A DNA stretch of 64,000 bases from Rhizobium sp. (GCA_019739215.1 JAHHDR010000012.1:1-64000); one strand, 5' to 3'. Positions 16,927 through 26,485 are shown, counted from the first letter of the stretch. Translations and numbers: made by a program. Notes: a model not told the origin generated them from the sequence alone.

Positions 16927-17811
16927 TCAATCCGAGCGTGGGGTGCTGACCAGAACCGCAGCGGCGCGGTTGGCCTGCTCGAGCGCCTCGCGGATGGCGC
17001 GTCCGCGTGCCAGCTCGGCCGCGAGGACCCCAGTGAACTCGTCTCCCGCACCATGGGTGCTGACGAGTTCGACCTTGATGGCCGCGATCGAGAAGGCGGC
17101 GCCCATGGAGGTGGCGCATGCGAGCCCTTCCCCGCCCGCCGTGACGACGGCTATCGGGAAGCGGGCCGCCAGTTGCCTTGCCGCATCCAATGCACCGGAC
17201 AATGTGTCGACGACCGGAACTCCGGCCAGTTGCTCGGCCTCGATGGCGTTGACGACGATGACATCGACCAGCCGCGCCAGGTCGTCCGGGAGCGGCCGGG
17301 CCGGCGCGGCGTTGAGCACCACCCGGCCGCCGGCCGCCTTCATCACCTTGGCGGCAGCGACATTGGCGTGATCGGGCACCTCGTTCTGAAGGACAAGGAC
17401 CGAGCTGCGCGTGAACACATCCGCGGCTGCGTCGACATCTGCCTGGCCGAGCGCCAGATTGCTGCCGGAGACGATGACGGCGCCGTAATCGCCCTCGCTG
17501 TCGAAGATCGCGACGCTCATCCCGCTCCCCGCGCCGCGCACGGTCTTGACGAAGCGGCTGTCGACATTGTTGTGCCGCAGGTTGTCGGCAAGCGCGCGGC
17601 CGAATGCGTCGTCGGCAACCGCGCCAATCATCGTCGTCTCAATTCCCGTCCTTGCGGCGGCGACGGCCTGGTTTCCTCCCTTTCCGCCGCATTTCGGATG
17701 CCAGCTCTCGCCGGTGACGGTCTCTCCCTTGCGCGGACGCGCTGGGCCATAGACCATGATGTCGTAGTGCAGGCTGCCCAGGACAACGACGGTGGGTGGG
17801 GTCGTGATCAT
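16927..17811 (-). CDS. rbsK: Ribokinase-like PfkB carbohydrate kinase
   Basis: 294 residues. The PfkB signature near the N-terminus (CGGKGGNQAVAAA, about 37-49) and the C-terminal anion-hole and base motif HGAGDEFTGVLA (about 255) are clear; the usual TGAGD reads HGAGDEF here. It phosphorylates a sugar with ATP, and the CGGKGGNQA motif is characteristic of ribokinase. Its ATG overlaps the RpiR-type regulator stop (17808-17811), and rbsD follows. Confidence 0.87.
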   Translation of the reverse strand: MITTPPTVVVLGSLHYDIMVYGPARPRKGETVTGESWHPKCGGKGGNQAVAAARTGIETTMIGAVADDAFGRALADNLRHNNVDSRFVKTVRGAGSGMSVAIFDSEGDYGAVIVSGSNLALGQADVDAAADVFTRSSVLVLQNEVPDHANVAAAKVMKAAGGRVVLNAAPARPLPDDLARLVDVIVVNAIEAEQLAGVPVVDTLSGALDAARQLAARFPIAVVTAGGEGLACATSMGAAFSIAAIKVELVSTHGAGDEFTGVLAAELARGRAIREALEQANRAAAVLVSTPRSD

Positions 17812-18680
17812 GCGAGCCTGTCCTTGCGCCTCGACGCCACGGCGGACGTCGTCTTCTGGAGGTTCTGCTCGGCCGCCTCGCCGTTCCGCTGCGCGACGGC
17901 GACGAAGAGCGCGTCGAGTATATTGAGCTGGGCGATGCGCGCCGCGGCGTTCTCACCCATCAGGGGCGACCCCTGCGCTGTCGAGCACAAGACGATGTCG
18001 GCGACGCGGGCCAGGGGCGAGCCACCGTAATTCGTGATCGCGATGGTCCGGGCCCCGCATTTGCGCGCCAGTTGAATGGCGTCGATGACGGCGGTCGTGT
18101 TGCCGGAATGCGAGAAGCCGATGGCGATGTCCAGCGATTCGAGAAGCGAGGCCGACATCAGCATCATGTGCGCGTCGTCCTGGACGCTGGCGCGGACACC
18201 GATCCTGAGGAACTTGTGGGCGACGTCGCGGGCAATCTGGGCCGAGCCGCCGACGCCGTAGAAATCGCGCTGCCTTGCCGCCACCAGCATGTCGGCCGCC
18301 CGGTCGAAGGCATCGACGTCCAGGATCGCCAGTGTTTCCTCCAGCGCCTGTATCGACGTCCGGAAGACTTTCTGCAGGATCTCCCGCGAACTGTCTTCCG
18401 CCGAGAGTTCGCGATGCATCTCTGCAGTCGGGAGCTTTAGGTAACTCGACACCGCCATCCGGAAATCGCGGTAGCCGGCAAATCCCAGCTTCTTGGTGAT
18501 CTTGACCACCATGGCCTCCGAGACGCCGGCCTCCGTCGCCAGATCCTTGAGGGACATCGTCTCCGAAAAGTCCCGCAGGCCGAACACGGTCTCCACCACA
18601 CGCGCCTCCAGGGGCGTGAGTTGAGGCATCATCATCCGGATGCGCGGGCCCACCGCCCTGGGATCGGCTGCCGAACTCAT
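17808..18680 (-). CDS. RpiR/MurR-family regulator (HTH plus SIS domain)
   Basis: 290 residues: an N-terminal HTH_6 domain (MSLKDLATEAGVSEAMVVKITKKLG, core AGVSEAMVVKITKK, about 40-66) and a C-terminal SIS sugar-phosphate-binding domain (YGVGGSAQIARDVAHKFL and GFSHSGNTTAVIDA). Such regulators sense a phosphosugar. It lies inside the operon between an isomerase-like gene (29 bp upstream) and the kinase (4-bp overlap), so it probably autoregulates the sugar-phosphate branch. Confidence 0.92.
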   Translation of the reverse strand: MSSAADPRAVGPRIRMMMPQLTPLEARVVETVFGLRDFSETMSLKDLATEAGVSEAMVVKITKKLGFAGYRDFRMAVSSYLKLPTAEMHRELSAEDSSREILQKVFRTSIQALEETLAILDVDAFDRAADMLVAARQRDFYGVGGSAQIARDVAHKFLRIGVRASVQDDAHMMLMSASLLESLDIAIGFSHSGNTTAVIDAIQLARKCGARTIAITNYGGSPLARVADIVLCSTAQGSPLMGENAAARIAQLNILDALFVAVAQRNGEAAEQNLQKTTSAVASRRKDRLA

Positions 18681-18709
18681 CCCGTTTACCCCCGTGCCAC
18701 CATCGTCCT

Positions 18710-19702
18710 TTACCGGGACTGCGCGCCGAACATCAGTTCCTGGACTATTGCCTGGGTGGAGACGGCGTCCTGCCGGTCGATTGCGCTTGCAAGCCGATTG
18801 TCCTGATCAAGGCGGGCGACGACCTCCAGCATGCGCTGGACGGTGGCGATGTTGACCTCGCACTCGTGGACGGGATCAAGGCCGGTCAGGTCCGGGAACG
18901 TGTCGAAATAGATCGCGCCCTGATAGCCGTCGCGCCGTATCTGGCGAAGCAATTCCAGGGTCTGGAGCGTATGGACGGCGCCGACCATGAGGCCGTCGTC
19001 GCGCTTGGCATAGCCGTCGTTCAGGTGGACGCCAAGAACCCGGCTGTGTCGCGCAATCAGGGCCGCGGCAAAGGCCGGCTGCTCGTCGGCATAGAGAACA
19101 TGGGCGAAGTCCAGCGTGACGCCCAGATTGCTGGCGCCGACTTCCTTGATCGCCAGCAGGGTCGTCGCGGCATCCGGCATCAGGCTGTAGGACCGGGGTT
19201 CGTTCGGCTTGTATTCGATGGAGATCAGGCAATCCGGGTCATGCTGGCAAACTTCACGAATTCCATCGATCTCGTGTTGCCACAGCGCCGCATAGTCTGC
19301 CTGGAAAGCATAATCGAATCCGTCCTGGCCAAGCCAGATCGTCATCAGATTGGCACCCGCCTCACGCGTGGCATCGATGCCCTTGCGGGTCAGGTCGATG
19401 GCTTCCCGGCGGACGACCTTGTCCGGATGGGTGAATGCGCCGAGCTTGAATTCGGGATTGGTGTAGTAGCGCATCGCGAAACCATTGATCGAAAGGCCAA
19501 GGTCGCCAATCTTTCGCGAAAGTTCAGCGGGATCATCGTCGACATGGTCGGGATAGTTCAGGTCGAGGTCAGTAAGGCCCTTTACCCGCGACGCCCGCTC
19601 CGCCATCTGCAAGATCGACGGCTTTCCGGGCTGGCCCGGCCAGGCGCGGTGTGCGGCGGAAGCGAAGGAATTCAGTCGCGTTGCGAAACGTGTCGGGTTC
19701 AA
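18710..19702 (-). CDS. TIM-barrel sugar isomerase/epimerase (xylose-isomerase-like)
   Basis: 330 residues from a TTG start at 19702 with AGGA 8 nt upstream. ATG 19753 in the same frame lacks a ribosome site, and the sequence before residue 1 (MEFFCEVRG...) is unlike the family. The AP-endonuclease-2/xylose-isomerase fold is indicated by SIEYKPNEPR, VTLDFAHVL, LGVHLNDGY and YFDTFPD, which supply Glu, Asp and His metal ligands at the usual strand ends. It probably isomerises a free or phosphorylated keto-sugar. It leads the operon with RpiR, kinase and RbsD genes. Related rhizobial proteins are often annotated as L-rhamnose or erythritol isomerases; specificity here is unknown. Confidence 0.82.
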   Translation of the reverse strand: MNPTRFATRLNSFASAAHRAWPGQPGKPSILQMAERASRVKGLTDLDLNYPDHVDDDPAELSRKIGDLGLSINGFAMRYYTNPEFKLGAFTHPDKVVRREAIDLTRKGIDATREAGANLMTIWLGQDGFDYAFQADYAALWQHEIDGIREVCQHDPDCLISIEYKPNEPRSYSLMPDAATTLLAIKEVGASNLGVTLDFAHVLYADEQPAFAAALIARHSRVLGVHLNDGYAKRDDGLMVGAVHTLQTLELLRQIRRDGYQGAIYFDTFPDLTGLDPVHECEVNIATVQRMLEVVARLDQDNRLASAIDRQDAVSTQAIVQELMFGAQSR

Positions 19703-19796
19703 GGTTTGCGTCCTGTCTGTGATGCTTCCCCTTACTTCACAGAAAAATTCCATATTGTAAAGTCCATAGGCCTGACGCCGCCCGAATTCCTCCGGG

Positions 19797-20726
19797 TCAC
19801 TCCCCCTCGCTCGCGCCGACCTTTTCGACACCGCCCGAAATCTGCCCGGCAATCCAGCTCTTGAAGGCAAGGGCGGCACCGGCGCTCTGCCGGTTTTCCG
19901 GCAGCACGATGTAATAATTGTATTCGGTCGCCATCGGCAGGTCGAAGAGCGTCTTCAGTTCACCCGATCGCAGTTCCTCCTCGATGAGATAGACAGGGAC
20001 CAGTGCGACACCGATGCCGGAGAGGGCGGCGCCGATGACCATCGAGAACTGGTCGAAGCGGTTGCCACGGTAGCCATTGTCCGCCGGCACGCCGTTGGCC
20101 TCCAGCCATTGCGACCAGAGACGCGGGCGGGTGGTGAGATGGATCAGGGGCGCGCCGGCCAGATCCGCCGGTGACTGCGCCCCGAGCGCCTCGACCGTGG
20201 CTGCGCTGGCGACCGGGACGACAAGTTCACTGCAGAGATAGGTCGAGATCGCCTTGGCCCAGGTCGGCTGGCCGTAGTGAATCGCAATATCGAACCCTTC
20301 CTCGTCAAAGTCGAACGGCTCGCTGCGCGACGCGACGGTCAGAGCCACCGAAGGTCGCGTCGCGAGGAAGTCCGGCAGGCGGGGCATCAGCCAGCGGGTG
20401 CCGAATGTGGGCAGCGTGGCTATGTTGAGCGCTTCGTCCTTCGCGGCTGCTGCCGTCGCCCGAATCATAAGGTCCTCGGACTGGGCGAGCAGCCGGCGGA
20501 CGTCCGGCAGCAGGCGCTTGCCGGCCTCGGACAGCACCACGCGCTGGCGCACCCGCTCGAAGAGCTGAAGGCCTGTCTGCTGCTCGAGATCCCTGATCTG
20601 CCGACTGACCGCACTCTGCGTCAGATTGAGCTCCTCGGCCGCGCGGGTGAAATTGCCATGCCGGGCCGCGCAGTCGAAGGCATGCAGGTTGGCGATGTCG
20701 GGCACGAGGCTGCGGCGCATGTTCAT
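19797..20726 (-). CDS. LysR-family regulator (GcvA-like)
   Basis: 309 residues (ATG 20726, or 20720). N-terminal winged HTH: HGNFTRAAEELNLTQSAVSRQI (core AAEELNLTQSAVSRQ, about 29-43). The effector domain begins with IATLPTFGTRWLMPRLPDF (core PTFGTRWLMPRL), typical of GcvA-type LysR proteins. It is divergent from hglS across about 100 bp and is the natural activator of the lysine/pipecolate catabolic genes, with 2-oxoadipate or aminoadipate as candidate inducers. Confidence 0.9.
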   Translation of the reverse strand: MNMRRSLVPDIANLHAFDCAARHGNFTRAAEELNLTQSAVSRQIRDLEQQTGLQLFERVRQRVVLSEAGKRLLPDVRRLLAQSEDLMIRATAAAAKDEALNIATLPTFGTRWLMPRLPDFLATRPSVALTVASRSEPFDFDEEGFDIAIHYGQPTWAKAISTYLCSELVVPVASAATVEALGAQSPADLAGAPLIHLTTRPRLWSQWLEANGVPADNGYRGNRFDQFSMVIGAALSGIGVALVPVYLIEEELRSGELKTLFDLPMATEYNYYIVLPENRQSAGAALAFKSWIAGQISGGVEKVGASEGE

Positions 20727-20826
20727 TCCATTTTCGCATCAAGTTAGCAGATATTGTCGCAAGACGACACGAAATTCCATCATTATGTCGCATCACGAGA
20801 ATGATACCTGCCAGACGAGGATGCCG
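20727..20826. promoter_or_regulatory. LysR/hglS divergent promoter region
   Basis: This 100-bp A/T-richer gap separates the LysR start and hglS start. It contains repeated TGTCGCA (about 20753-20759 and 20786-20792) and a TCGCATCA near each gene (about 20736 and 20788), spaced as possible LysR-type half sites. No exact T-N11-A dyad was confirmed by eye. Confidence 0.35.
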
Positions 20827-22221
20827 ATGACCGGTCCGTTCACATCCACAGACGCCATCCGATCCGCCTTTTCCGCCGCCATGTCCGCCATGTACCGTGC
20901 CGAGGTGCCGGCCTATGGAACCCTGATGGAACTGGTCGCCAGCGTGAATGTCGAGGCGCTCGATGCCGATCCGGCGCTGCGGGACGCCCTGACGGAAACC
21001 GACACGCTCGACCGCATCTCCGAGGAGCGCCACGGCGCAATCCGGCTGGGCACGCCCGCCGAGCTCGCCATGATGCGGCGCGTCTTCGCCGTCATGGGCA
21101 TGTTTCCGGTCGGCTATTACGATCTGTCCACCGCTGGTGTTCCCGTTCATTCGACCGCCTTCCGCCCGGTGGGCGACGCAGCGCTGAAGAAGAACCCCTT
21201 CCGCGTCTTCACCTCGCTGCTGCGGCTGGACCTGATCGGCGACGAGGCGCTGCGAAGCGAGGCCGAGGCGACGCTGGCGCGTCGCGCGATCTTCACACCC
21301 GAGGCGATCGCGCTAACGGAAAAGGCCGAGCGGCAGGGTGGCCTCGACGCAGCCGACGCCGAGCGCTTCATTGCCGCGGTGCTGGAGACGTTCCGCTGGC
21401 ACGACCGGGCCAATGTCAGCGCCGACATGTATCACAGGCTGCATGACGCCCATCGGCTGGTGGCCGACGTCGTGTCCTTCCGCGGCCCGCATATCAACCA
21501 CCTGACGCCACGCACGCTCGACATCGACCTTGTGCAGGCGCGCATGCCGGACCATGGCATCGCACCCAAGGCCGTCATCGAGGGTCCGCCGACCCGCAAA
21601 TGTCCGATCCTGCTGCGCCAGACCTCGTTCAAGGCGCTGGAAGAACCCGTCTCGTTTCTTGGCCCCGACGGAAACTGGCAGGAAGGTTCGCACACCGCCC
21701 GCTTCGGCGAGATCGAGCAGCGCGGCATCGCGCTGACACCCAGGGGCCGCGCACTCTATGACGAGTTGCTGAACGCATCCCGCGCCGTCGTACGCCCGGC
21801 GGCGGACGGCTCGAATGCCAGGGAGTATGGCGCCGCTCTTGCCGAGGCCTTTGTCCCCTTCCCCGACAGTTGGGCCGAAATCCGTTCCGCCGGACTCGGC
21901 TACTTCACCTATTCGCTCACCGAGAAGGGTCGCAAGACCCGAGCGCCGGCGACAGCCAGCGTTGATACGCTGATCGAGGCCGGCCTTGTCCGCTTCGATC
22001 CGATCGTCTACGAGGACTTCCTGCCCGTCAGCGCCGCCGGCATCTTCCAGTCCAATCTCGGCGACGATGCCGCACATGAATTCGTGGCCAACCCGAACCA
22101 GCAGCGCTTCGAGCGCGACCTCGGTGCCAAGGTCCTCGACGAGTTCGATGACTATGCCGCCATCGAGGCGGCTTCCGTCGCGGCAGCCCGCGCCGCTCTC
22201 GGCGTCGCCCGAGCGGCATGA
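20827..22221 (+). CDS. hglS: 2-oxoadipate dioxygenase/decarboxylase (HglS, DUF1338)
   Basis: 464 residues from ATG 20827, with GAGG 6 nt upstream; ATG 20785 is in frame but less family-like. DUF1338/YdcJ-type enzymes convert 2-oxoadipate to D-2-hydroxyglutarate with Fe(II) and O2. Visible landmarks are ERHGAIRLG with His69 and Arg73, HINHLTPR with His225, and RFGEIEQRG with a Glu near 295; these match the metal-ligand and substrate-Arg positions I recall for the Pseudomonas enzyme. The next gene is a GlcD-type flavoprotein fit to oxidise D-2-hydroxyglutarate, and aminoadipate-forming enzymes follow. This context supports the call strongly. Confidence 0.9.
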   Translation: MTGPFTSTDAIRSAFSAAMSAMYRAEVPAYGTLMELVASVNVEALDADPALRDALTETDTLDRISEERHGAIRLGTPAELAMMRRVFAVMGMFPVGYYDLSTAGVPVHSTAFRPVGDAALKKNPFRVFTSLLRLDLIGDEALRSEAEATLARRAIFTPEAIALTEKAERQGGLDAADAERFIAAVLETFRWHDRANVSADMYHRLHDAHRLVADVVSFRGPHINHLTPRTLDIDLVQARMPDHGIAPKAVIEGPPTRKCPILLRQTSFKALEEPVSFLGPDGNWQEGSHTARFGEIEQRGIALTPRGRALYDELLNASRAVVRPAADGSNAREYGAALAEAFVPFPDSWAEIRSAGLGYFTYSLTEKGRKTRAPATASVDTLIEAGLVRFDPIVYEDFLPVSAAGIFQSNLGDDAAHEFVANPNQQRFERDLGAKVLDEFDDYAAIEAASVAAARAALGVARAA

Positions 22222-22231
22222 CAGGATCAGG

Positions 22232-23653
22232 ATGATCGACCGCGGCTACATCGACGCACTGACGTCTATCCTGGGCGACAAGGGCGTGGTCACCGAGCCC
22301 GCCGCCATGGCCACCTACGAGACCGGTGCGCGCTATGACGCCGGTCGGGCGGCTCTTGTGCTGAGGCCGGCGACGACGACGGCTGTCTCCGCTGCCGTGG
22401 CCTATTGCGTCCGCAACGGCATCGCAATCATCCCGCAGTCGGGCAACACCGGCCTCGTCTCGGGCTCGACGCCGGATGGCAGCGGCGCGCAGGCCGTGCT
22501 GAGCCTCGACCGGCTGCGCCAGCGCTTCGACCTCGACCGCGACAACCGCTCGCTCCACGTCGATGCCGGTTTTCATCTGTCCGAGGTCAACCGCCGGCTT
22601 GAGGCGCATGGCCTGTTCTTCCCGATCGATCTCGGCGCGGATCCGCGTCTCGGCGGCATGCTGGCCACCAATACCGGCGGCTCGCGCTTCCTCAAATATG
22701 GCGATGTCAGGCGCAACACATTGGGGCTCAAGGTCGTGCTGGCCGATGCAGCCGGCACTGTCCTCGACCTCATGTCGCCGCTGCGCAAGAACAATACAGG
22801 CGTCGACTGGAAGCAGGCCTTCATCGGCACGTCCGGCGCCTTTGGGATCATCACCGAATGCGTGCTCAATCTCGAAGCCTTGCCGCAGCAGGTGGCGACC
22901 GCCTATCTGGTGCCGGCAAGCGGCAACGACGTGATGCAGCTGCTGCGGGCTATGGAAGAGCGGCTCGGCGCCTATCTCTCCGCCTTCGAGGGCATGTCGG
23001 GGGCAGCGGTGAGAGCCGCACTCGCGCATGTGCCGTCACTGCGCAATCCGTTCCAGGGCGGGCAGGTGCCGGACTATGTGATCCTCGCCGAGATTTCCCG
23101 CACATGGCAGCCGCGCGATGGCGAACAATCTCTCGACGCCGTACTGGAAACGGTACTGGCCGAGATCTGGGAGATGGAGGACGCGCCGCTCGCCGACGCA
23201 TTTGTCGGCCCCGCGCAGGAGATGTGGGCGCTGCGCCATGCGTTGTCCGAGGGCGTCAAGCATGCGGGAAGGCTGATCGCTTTCGACCTGTCTTTCGCGC
23301 GCGGCCGTGTCATGGCATTCTGCGCGGCGATGAAGACCGAACTGGCCAGACACTTTCCGGAGGTGACGATCTGCGATTTCGGCCATGTCGGAGATGGTGG
23401 CGTGCATTTCAATCTCGTCGTGCCGAAGGACAGTCCCGCGGCGTCCGACCCCACCTTCGAGACGCGGCTGCGCGACCGGGTCATCGCCCGCACCGTGGAA
23501 GATTTCGACGGCAGCTTCAGCGCCGAGCATGCGATCGGCCGCAAGAACCAGGCCTATTACGACAGCTATGCAGACCAGAAACTCAAGGACATGGCCCGCG
23601 GCCTCAAGTCGATCACGTCTCCGGGCGCAGTCGGCACGGTGCGCTTCGGCTGA
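22232..23653 (+). CDS. FAD-linked D-2-hydroxyglutarate dehydrogenase (GlcD family)
   Basis: 473 residues from ATG 22232 with AGGATCAGG just upstream. The PCMH-type FAD domain shows IPQSGNTGLVSGS (about 68-80) and NTGGSRFLKYGDVR; the C-terminal FAD-oxidase domain has CDFGHVGDGGVHFN and FSAEHAIGRK, with metal-binding His residues. It would oxidise D-2-hydroxyglutarate to 2-oxoglutarate, the step after HglS. D-lactate or glycolate dehydrogenases share the fold, but its position 10 bp after hglS decides the call. Confidence 0.87.
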   Translation: MIDRGYIDALTSILGDKGVVTEPAAMATYETGARYDAGRAALVLRPATTTAVSAAVAYCVRNGIAIIPQSGNTGLVSGSTPDGSGAQAVLSLDRLRQRFDLDRDNRSLHVDAGFHLSEVNRRLEAHGLFFPIDLGADPRLGGMLATNTGGSRFLKYGDVRRNTLGLKVVLADAAGTVLDLMSPLRKNNTGVDWKQAFIGTSGAFGIITECVLNLEALPQQVATAYLVPASGNDVMQLLRAMEERLGAYLSAFEGMSGAAVRAALAHVPSLRNPFQGGQVPDYVILAEISRTWQPRDGEQSLDAVLETVLAEIWEMEDAPLADAFVGPAQEMWALRHALSEGVKHAGRLIAFDLSFARGRVMAFCAAMKTELARHFPEVTICDFGHVGDGGVHFNLVVPKDSPAASDPTFETRLRDRVIARTVEDFDGSFSAEHAIGRKNQAYYDSYADQKLKDMARGLKSITSPGAVGTVRFG

Positions 23654-23674
23654 ACGAATAAAGGGAGACTGACC

Positions 23675-25207
23675 ATGAACATCGCAACGAAACACGTCAA
23701 TGTCGCTGCCGAGGCGGCTGCACTTCTCGAAGCGCTCGGCGTCGACGCCTCGCTCTATACCGGCGGAGAGATGGCCTCCTTTTCGCCGGTCACCGGCGAG
23801 CAGATTGCCAGCCTCAAGACCGTATCGGCCGCCGAAGCGGCAGCGCGCATCGACAAGGCCAACGACGCCTTCCGTGCCTGGCGGCTGGTTCCGGCGCCGC
23901 GCCGCGGCGAACTGATCCGCCTGCTCGGCGAGGAACTGCGCGCCCACAAGGCCGAACTCGGCAGGCTCGTGTCGATCGAAGCCGGCAAGATCCCCTCCGA
24001 GGGCCTCGGCGAAGTCCAGGAAATGATCGACATCTGCGATTTCGCGGTCGGCCTGTCGCGCCAGCTCTACGGCCTCACGATCGCCACCGAGCGCCCCGGC
24101 CACCGCATGATGGAGACCTGGCACCCGCTCGGCGTCGTCGGCGTGATCTCGGCCTTCAACTTCCCGGTCGCCGTCTGGTCCTGGAACACGGCGCTGGCGC
24201 TGGTCTGCGGCAATGCCGTGGTCTGGAAGCCTTCGGAAAAGACGCCGCTGACCGCACTCGCCTCGCAGGCCATCCTCGACCGCGCCATTGCCCGCTTCGG
24301 CGATGCGCCGGAAGGCCTCGCCCAGGTGCTGATCGGCGATCGCGCGATCGGCGAGGTGCTGGTCGATCATCCGAAGGTCCCCCTGGTTTCCGCCACCGGC
24401 TCGACCCGCATGGGCCGCGACGTCGGCCCCCGGCTGGCCAAGCGCTTTGCCCGCGCCATCCTCGAACTCGGCGGCAACAATGGCGGCATCGTCTGCCCTT
24501 CGGCCGATCTCGACATGGCGCTGCGCGCCATCGCCTTCGGCGCCATGGGCACCGCCGGCCAGCGCTGCACCACGCTGCGCCGCCTCTTCGTGCATGACAG
24601 CGTCTATGACCAGCTGGTGCCGCGCCTGAAGAAGGCCTATCAGAGCGTCTCCGTCGGCAACCCGCTCGAAAGCGCGGCCCTGGTCGGCCCGCTGGTCGAC
24701 AAGCCCGCCTTCGACGCGATGCAGAAGGCGCTTGCAGATGCCAAGGCGCATGGCGGCGCCGTCACCGGCGGCGAGCGTGTCGACCTCGGCCTGGCAGGGG
24801 CCTATTACATCAAGCCGGCACTGGTCGAAATGCCAAAACAGGCCGGACCCGTGCTGGAAGAGACCTTTGCCCCGATCCTCTATGTGATGAAATACAGTGA
24901 TTTCGACGCGGTGCTCGCCGAGCACAATGCCGTGGCGGCCGGCCTGTCCTCCTCGATCTTCACGCTGAACATGCAGGAAGCCGAGCGCTTCCTCGCAGCC
25001 GATGGCTCTGACTGCGGCATCGCCAACGTCAATATCGGCACGTCGGGCGCCGAAATCGGCGGCGCCTTCGGTGGCGAGAAGGAGACCGGCGGCGGTCGCG
25101 AATCCGGCTCCGATGCCTGGAAAGCATATATGCGCCGCGCCACAAACACGGTCAATTATTCCAAGGCGCTGCCGCTGGCACAGGGCGTGTCATTCGACAT
25201 CGAGTGA
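23675..25207 (+). CDS. amaB: Piperideine-6-carboxylate/2-aminoadipate semialdehyde dehydrogenase (AmaB-like ALDH)
   Basis: 510 residues, ALDH7-type length. The catalytic Glu lies in ILELGGNNGGI and the nucleophilic Cys in GQRCTTLRR; the NNG after LELGG and the C-terminal GGEKETGGGRESGSDAWK (core EKETGGGRESGSD) are hallmarks of the ALDH7/AmaB group. It oxidises 2-aminoadipate 6-semialdehyde (from piperideine-6-carboxylate) to 2-aminoadipate. A ribosome site (AAGGGAG) precedes the ATG. Confidence 0.92.
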   Translation: MNIATKHVNVAAEAAALLEALGVDASLYTGGEMASFSPVTGEQIASLKTVSAAEAAARIDKANDAFRAWRLVPAPRRGELIRLLGEELRAHKAELGRLVSIEAGKIPSEGLGEVQEMIDICDFAVGLSRQLYGLTIATERPGHRMMETWHPLGVVGVISAFNFPVAVWSWNTALALVCGNAVVWKPSEKTPLTALASQAILDRAIARFGDAPEGLAQVLIGDRAIGEVLVDHPKVPLVSATGSTRMGRDVGPRLAKRFARAILELGGNNGGIVCPSADLDMALRAIAFGAMGTAGQRCTTLRRLFVHDSVYDQLVPRLKKAYQSVSVGNPLESAALVGPLVDKPAFDAMQKALADAKAHGGAVTGGERVDLGLAGAYYIKPALVEMPKQAGPVLEETFAPILYVMKYSDFDAVLAEHNAVAAGLSSSIFTLNMQEAERFLAADGSDCGIANVNIGTSGAEIGGAFGGEKETGGGRESGSDAWKAYMRRATNTVNYSKALPLAQGVSFDIE

Positions 25208-25218
25208 GGCATCCGGCG

Positions 25219-26451
25219 ATGAACATCACCACCAAGGTCACGGGGGCGGGCTTCGCGCCCGCCTCGCGCATCGCTTCAATCGGCGTGTCGCAGATCCTCA
25301 GGATCGGCGCCCGCGCGCAGGCCATGAAGCGCGACGGCAAGCCGGTCATCATCCTCGGCGCGGGCGAGCCGGATTTCGATACGCCCGACCATGTCAAGCA
25401 GGCGGCCTGGGAGGCCATGCAGCGCGGCGAGACGAAATACACCGCGCTCGACGGTTCGCCTGCGCTGAAGGCGGCGATCCGGGCGAAATTCGCCCGCGAG
25501 AACGGCGTTGACCACGCGACCGACGAAATCACGGTGGCCACCGGCGCCAAGCAGATCCTGTTCAATGCGATGATGGCGACGCTGAACCCCGGCGACGAGG
25601 TCATCATCCCCACGCCCTACTGGACCTCCTATTCCGACATCGTCGAGATCGCCGAAGGCCGGCCTGTGCTGATCCCCTGCGACGCTTCCGCCGGCTTCCG
25701 GCTCGGTGCCGAACAGCTCGAAGCCGCGATCACGCCGCGGACGCGCTGGGTGATCCTGAATTCGCCGTCCAATCCCTCGGGTGCCGCCTATGGTGCCGAC
25801 CACTACCGGCCGCTGCTCGATGTGCTCCTGCGCCATCCGCATGTCTGGCTGCTTGTCGACGACATGTACGAACACATCGTCTATGGCGGCTTTGGACTCG
25901 TCACGCCGGCGGCACTGGAGCCCGGCCTCAAGGATCGCACGCTGACCGTCAACGGCGTCTCCAAGGCCTATGCCATGACCGGCTGGCGGATCGGCTATGC
26001 CGGCGGACCGCGCGACCTGATCAAGGCGATGGCCGTGGTGCAGAGCCAGGCGACCTCCTGCCCGTCCTCGATCAGTCAGGCAGCGGCGATCGCAGCACTC
26101 GAGGGGCCGCAGGACTTCCTCCGGGAGCGCACGGCCAGCTTCCAGGCGCGGCGCGATCTCGTCGTCAGTGCGCTCAATGCGATCGACGGGCTCGATTGCC
26201 GGGTGCCCGAAGGTGCCTTCTACACGTTCTCGGGCTGCGCAGGCGTGCTGGGCAAGGTCACGCCATCGGGCAAGCGGATCGACACGGATGCCGATTTCTG
26301 CGACTACCTACTGGAAGACGCGCTTGTCGCGGTCGTTCCCGGTTCGGCCTTCGGCCTGTCGCCCTATTTCCGCATCTCCTATGCCACTTCGGAAGCGGAA
26401 CTTCGCGAGGCACTCGGCCGGATCGCAACGGCCTGCGCCGCGTTGTCCTGA
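25219..26451 (+). CDS. Class I/II PLP aminotransferase, probable 2-aminoadipate aminotransferase
   Basis: 410 residues from ATG 25219 with GAGG 9 nt upstream; a GTG at 25204 overlapping the previous stop is an alternative. Fold-type I aspartate-aminotransferase-like motifs: GAGEPDFDTP (about 48), NSPSNPSGA (about 181), and the PLP lysine Lys249 in NGVSKAYAMTGWRIGY. Similarity alone fits an aspartate-type aminotransferase; its place between amaB and amaA suggests that it converts 2-aminoadipate to 2-oxoadipate, the HglS substrate. Confidence 0.85.
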   Translation: MNITTKVTGAGFAPASRIASIGVSQILRIGARAQAMKRDGKPVIILGAGEPDFDTPDHVKQAAWEAMQRGETKYTALDGSPALKAAIRAKFARENGVDHATDEITVATGAKQILFNAMMATLNPGDEVIIPTPYWTSYSDIVEIAEGRPVLIPCDASAGFRLGAEQLEAAITPRTRWVILNSPSNPSGAAYGADHYRPLLDVLLRHPHVWLLVDDMYEHIVYGGFGLVTPAALEPGLKDRTLTVNGVSKAYAMTGWRIGYAGGPRDLIKAMAVVQSQATSCPSSISQAAAIAALEGPQDFLRERTASFQARRDLVVSALNAIDGLDCRVPEGAFYTFSGCAGVLGKVTPSGKRIDTDADFCDYLLEDALVAVVPGSAFGLSPYFRISYATSEAELREALGRIATACAALS

Positions 26452-26485
26452 ACCGCCACGACCCCATGAACGCGGAAAGAACGCC

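Noticed and set aside
19703-19879. N-terminal extension of the TIM-barrel gene to 19879
   Set aside because: It would overlap the LysR gene end, has no family similarity, and includes no ribosome-bound ATG; TTG 19702 has a suitable site.
23036-24925. Very long open frame (about 629 codons) on the minus strand opposite the D-2-hydroxyglutarate dehydrogenase and amaB genes
   Set aside because: It is a codon-bias shadow of two well-supported plus-strand genes; the translated sequence is rich in Arg, His, Gly and Ala with no recognisable domain.
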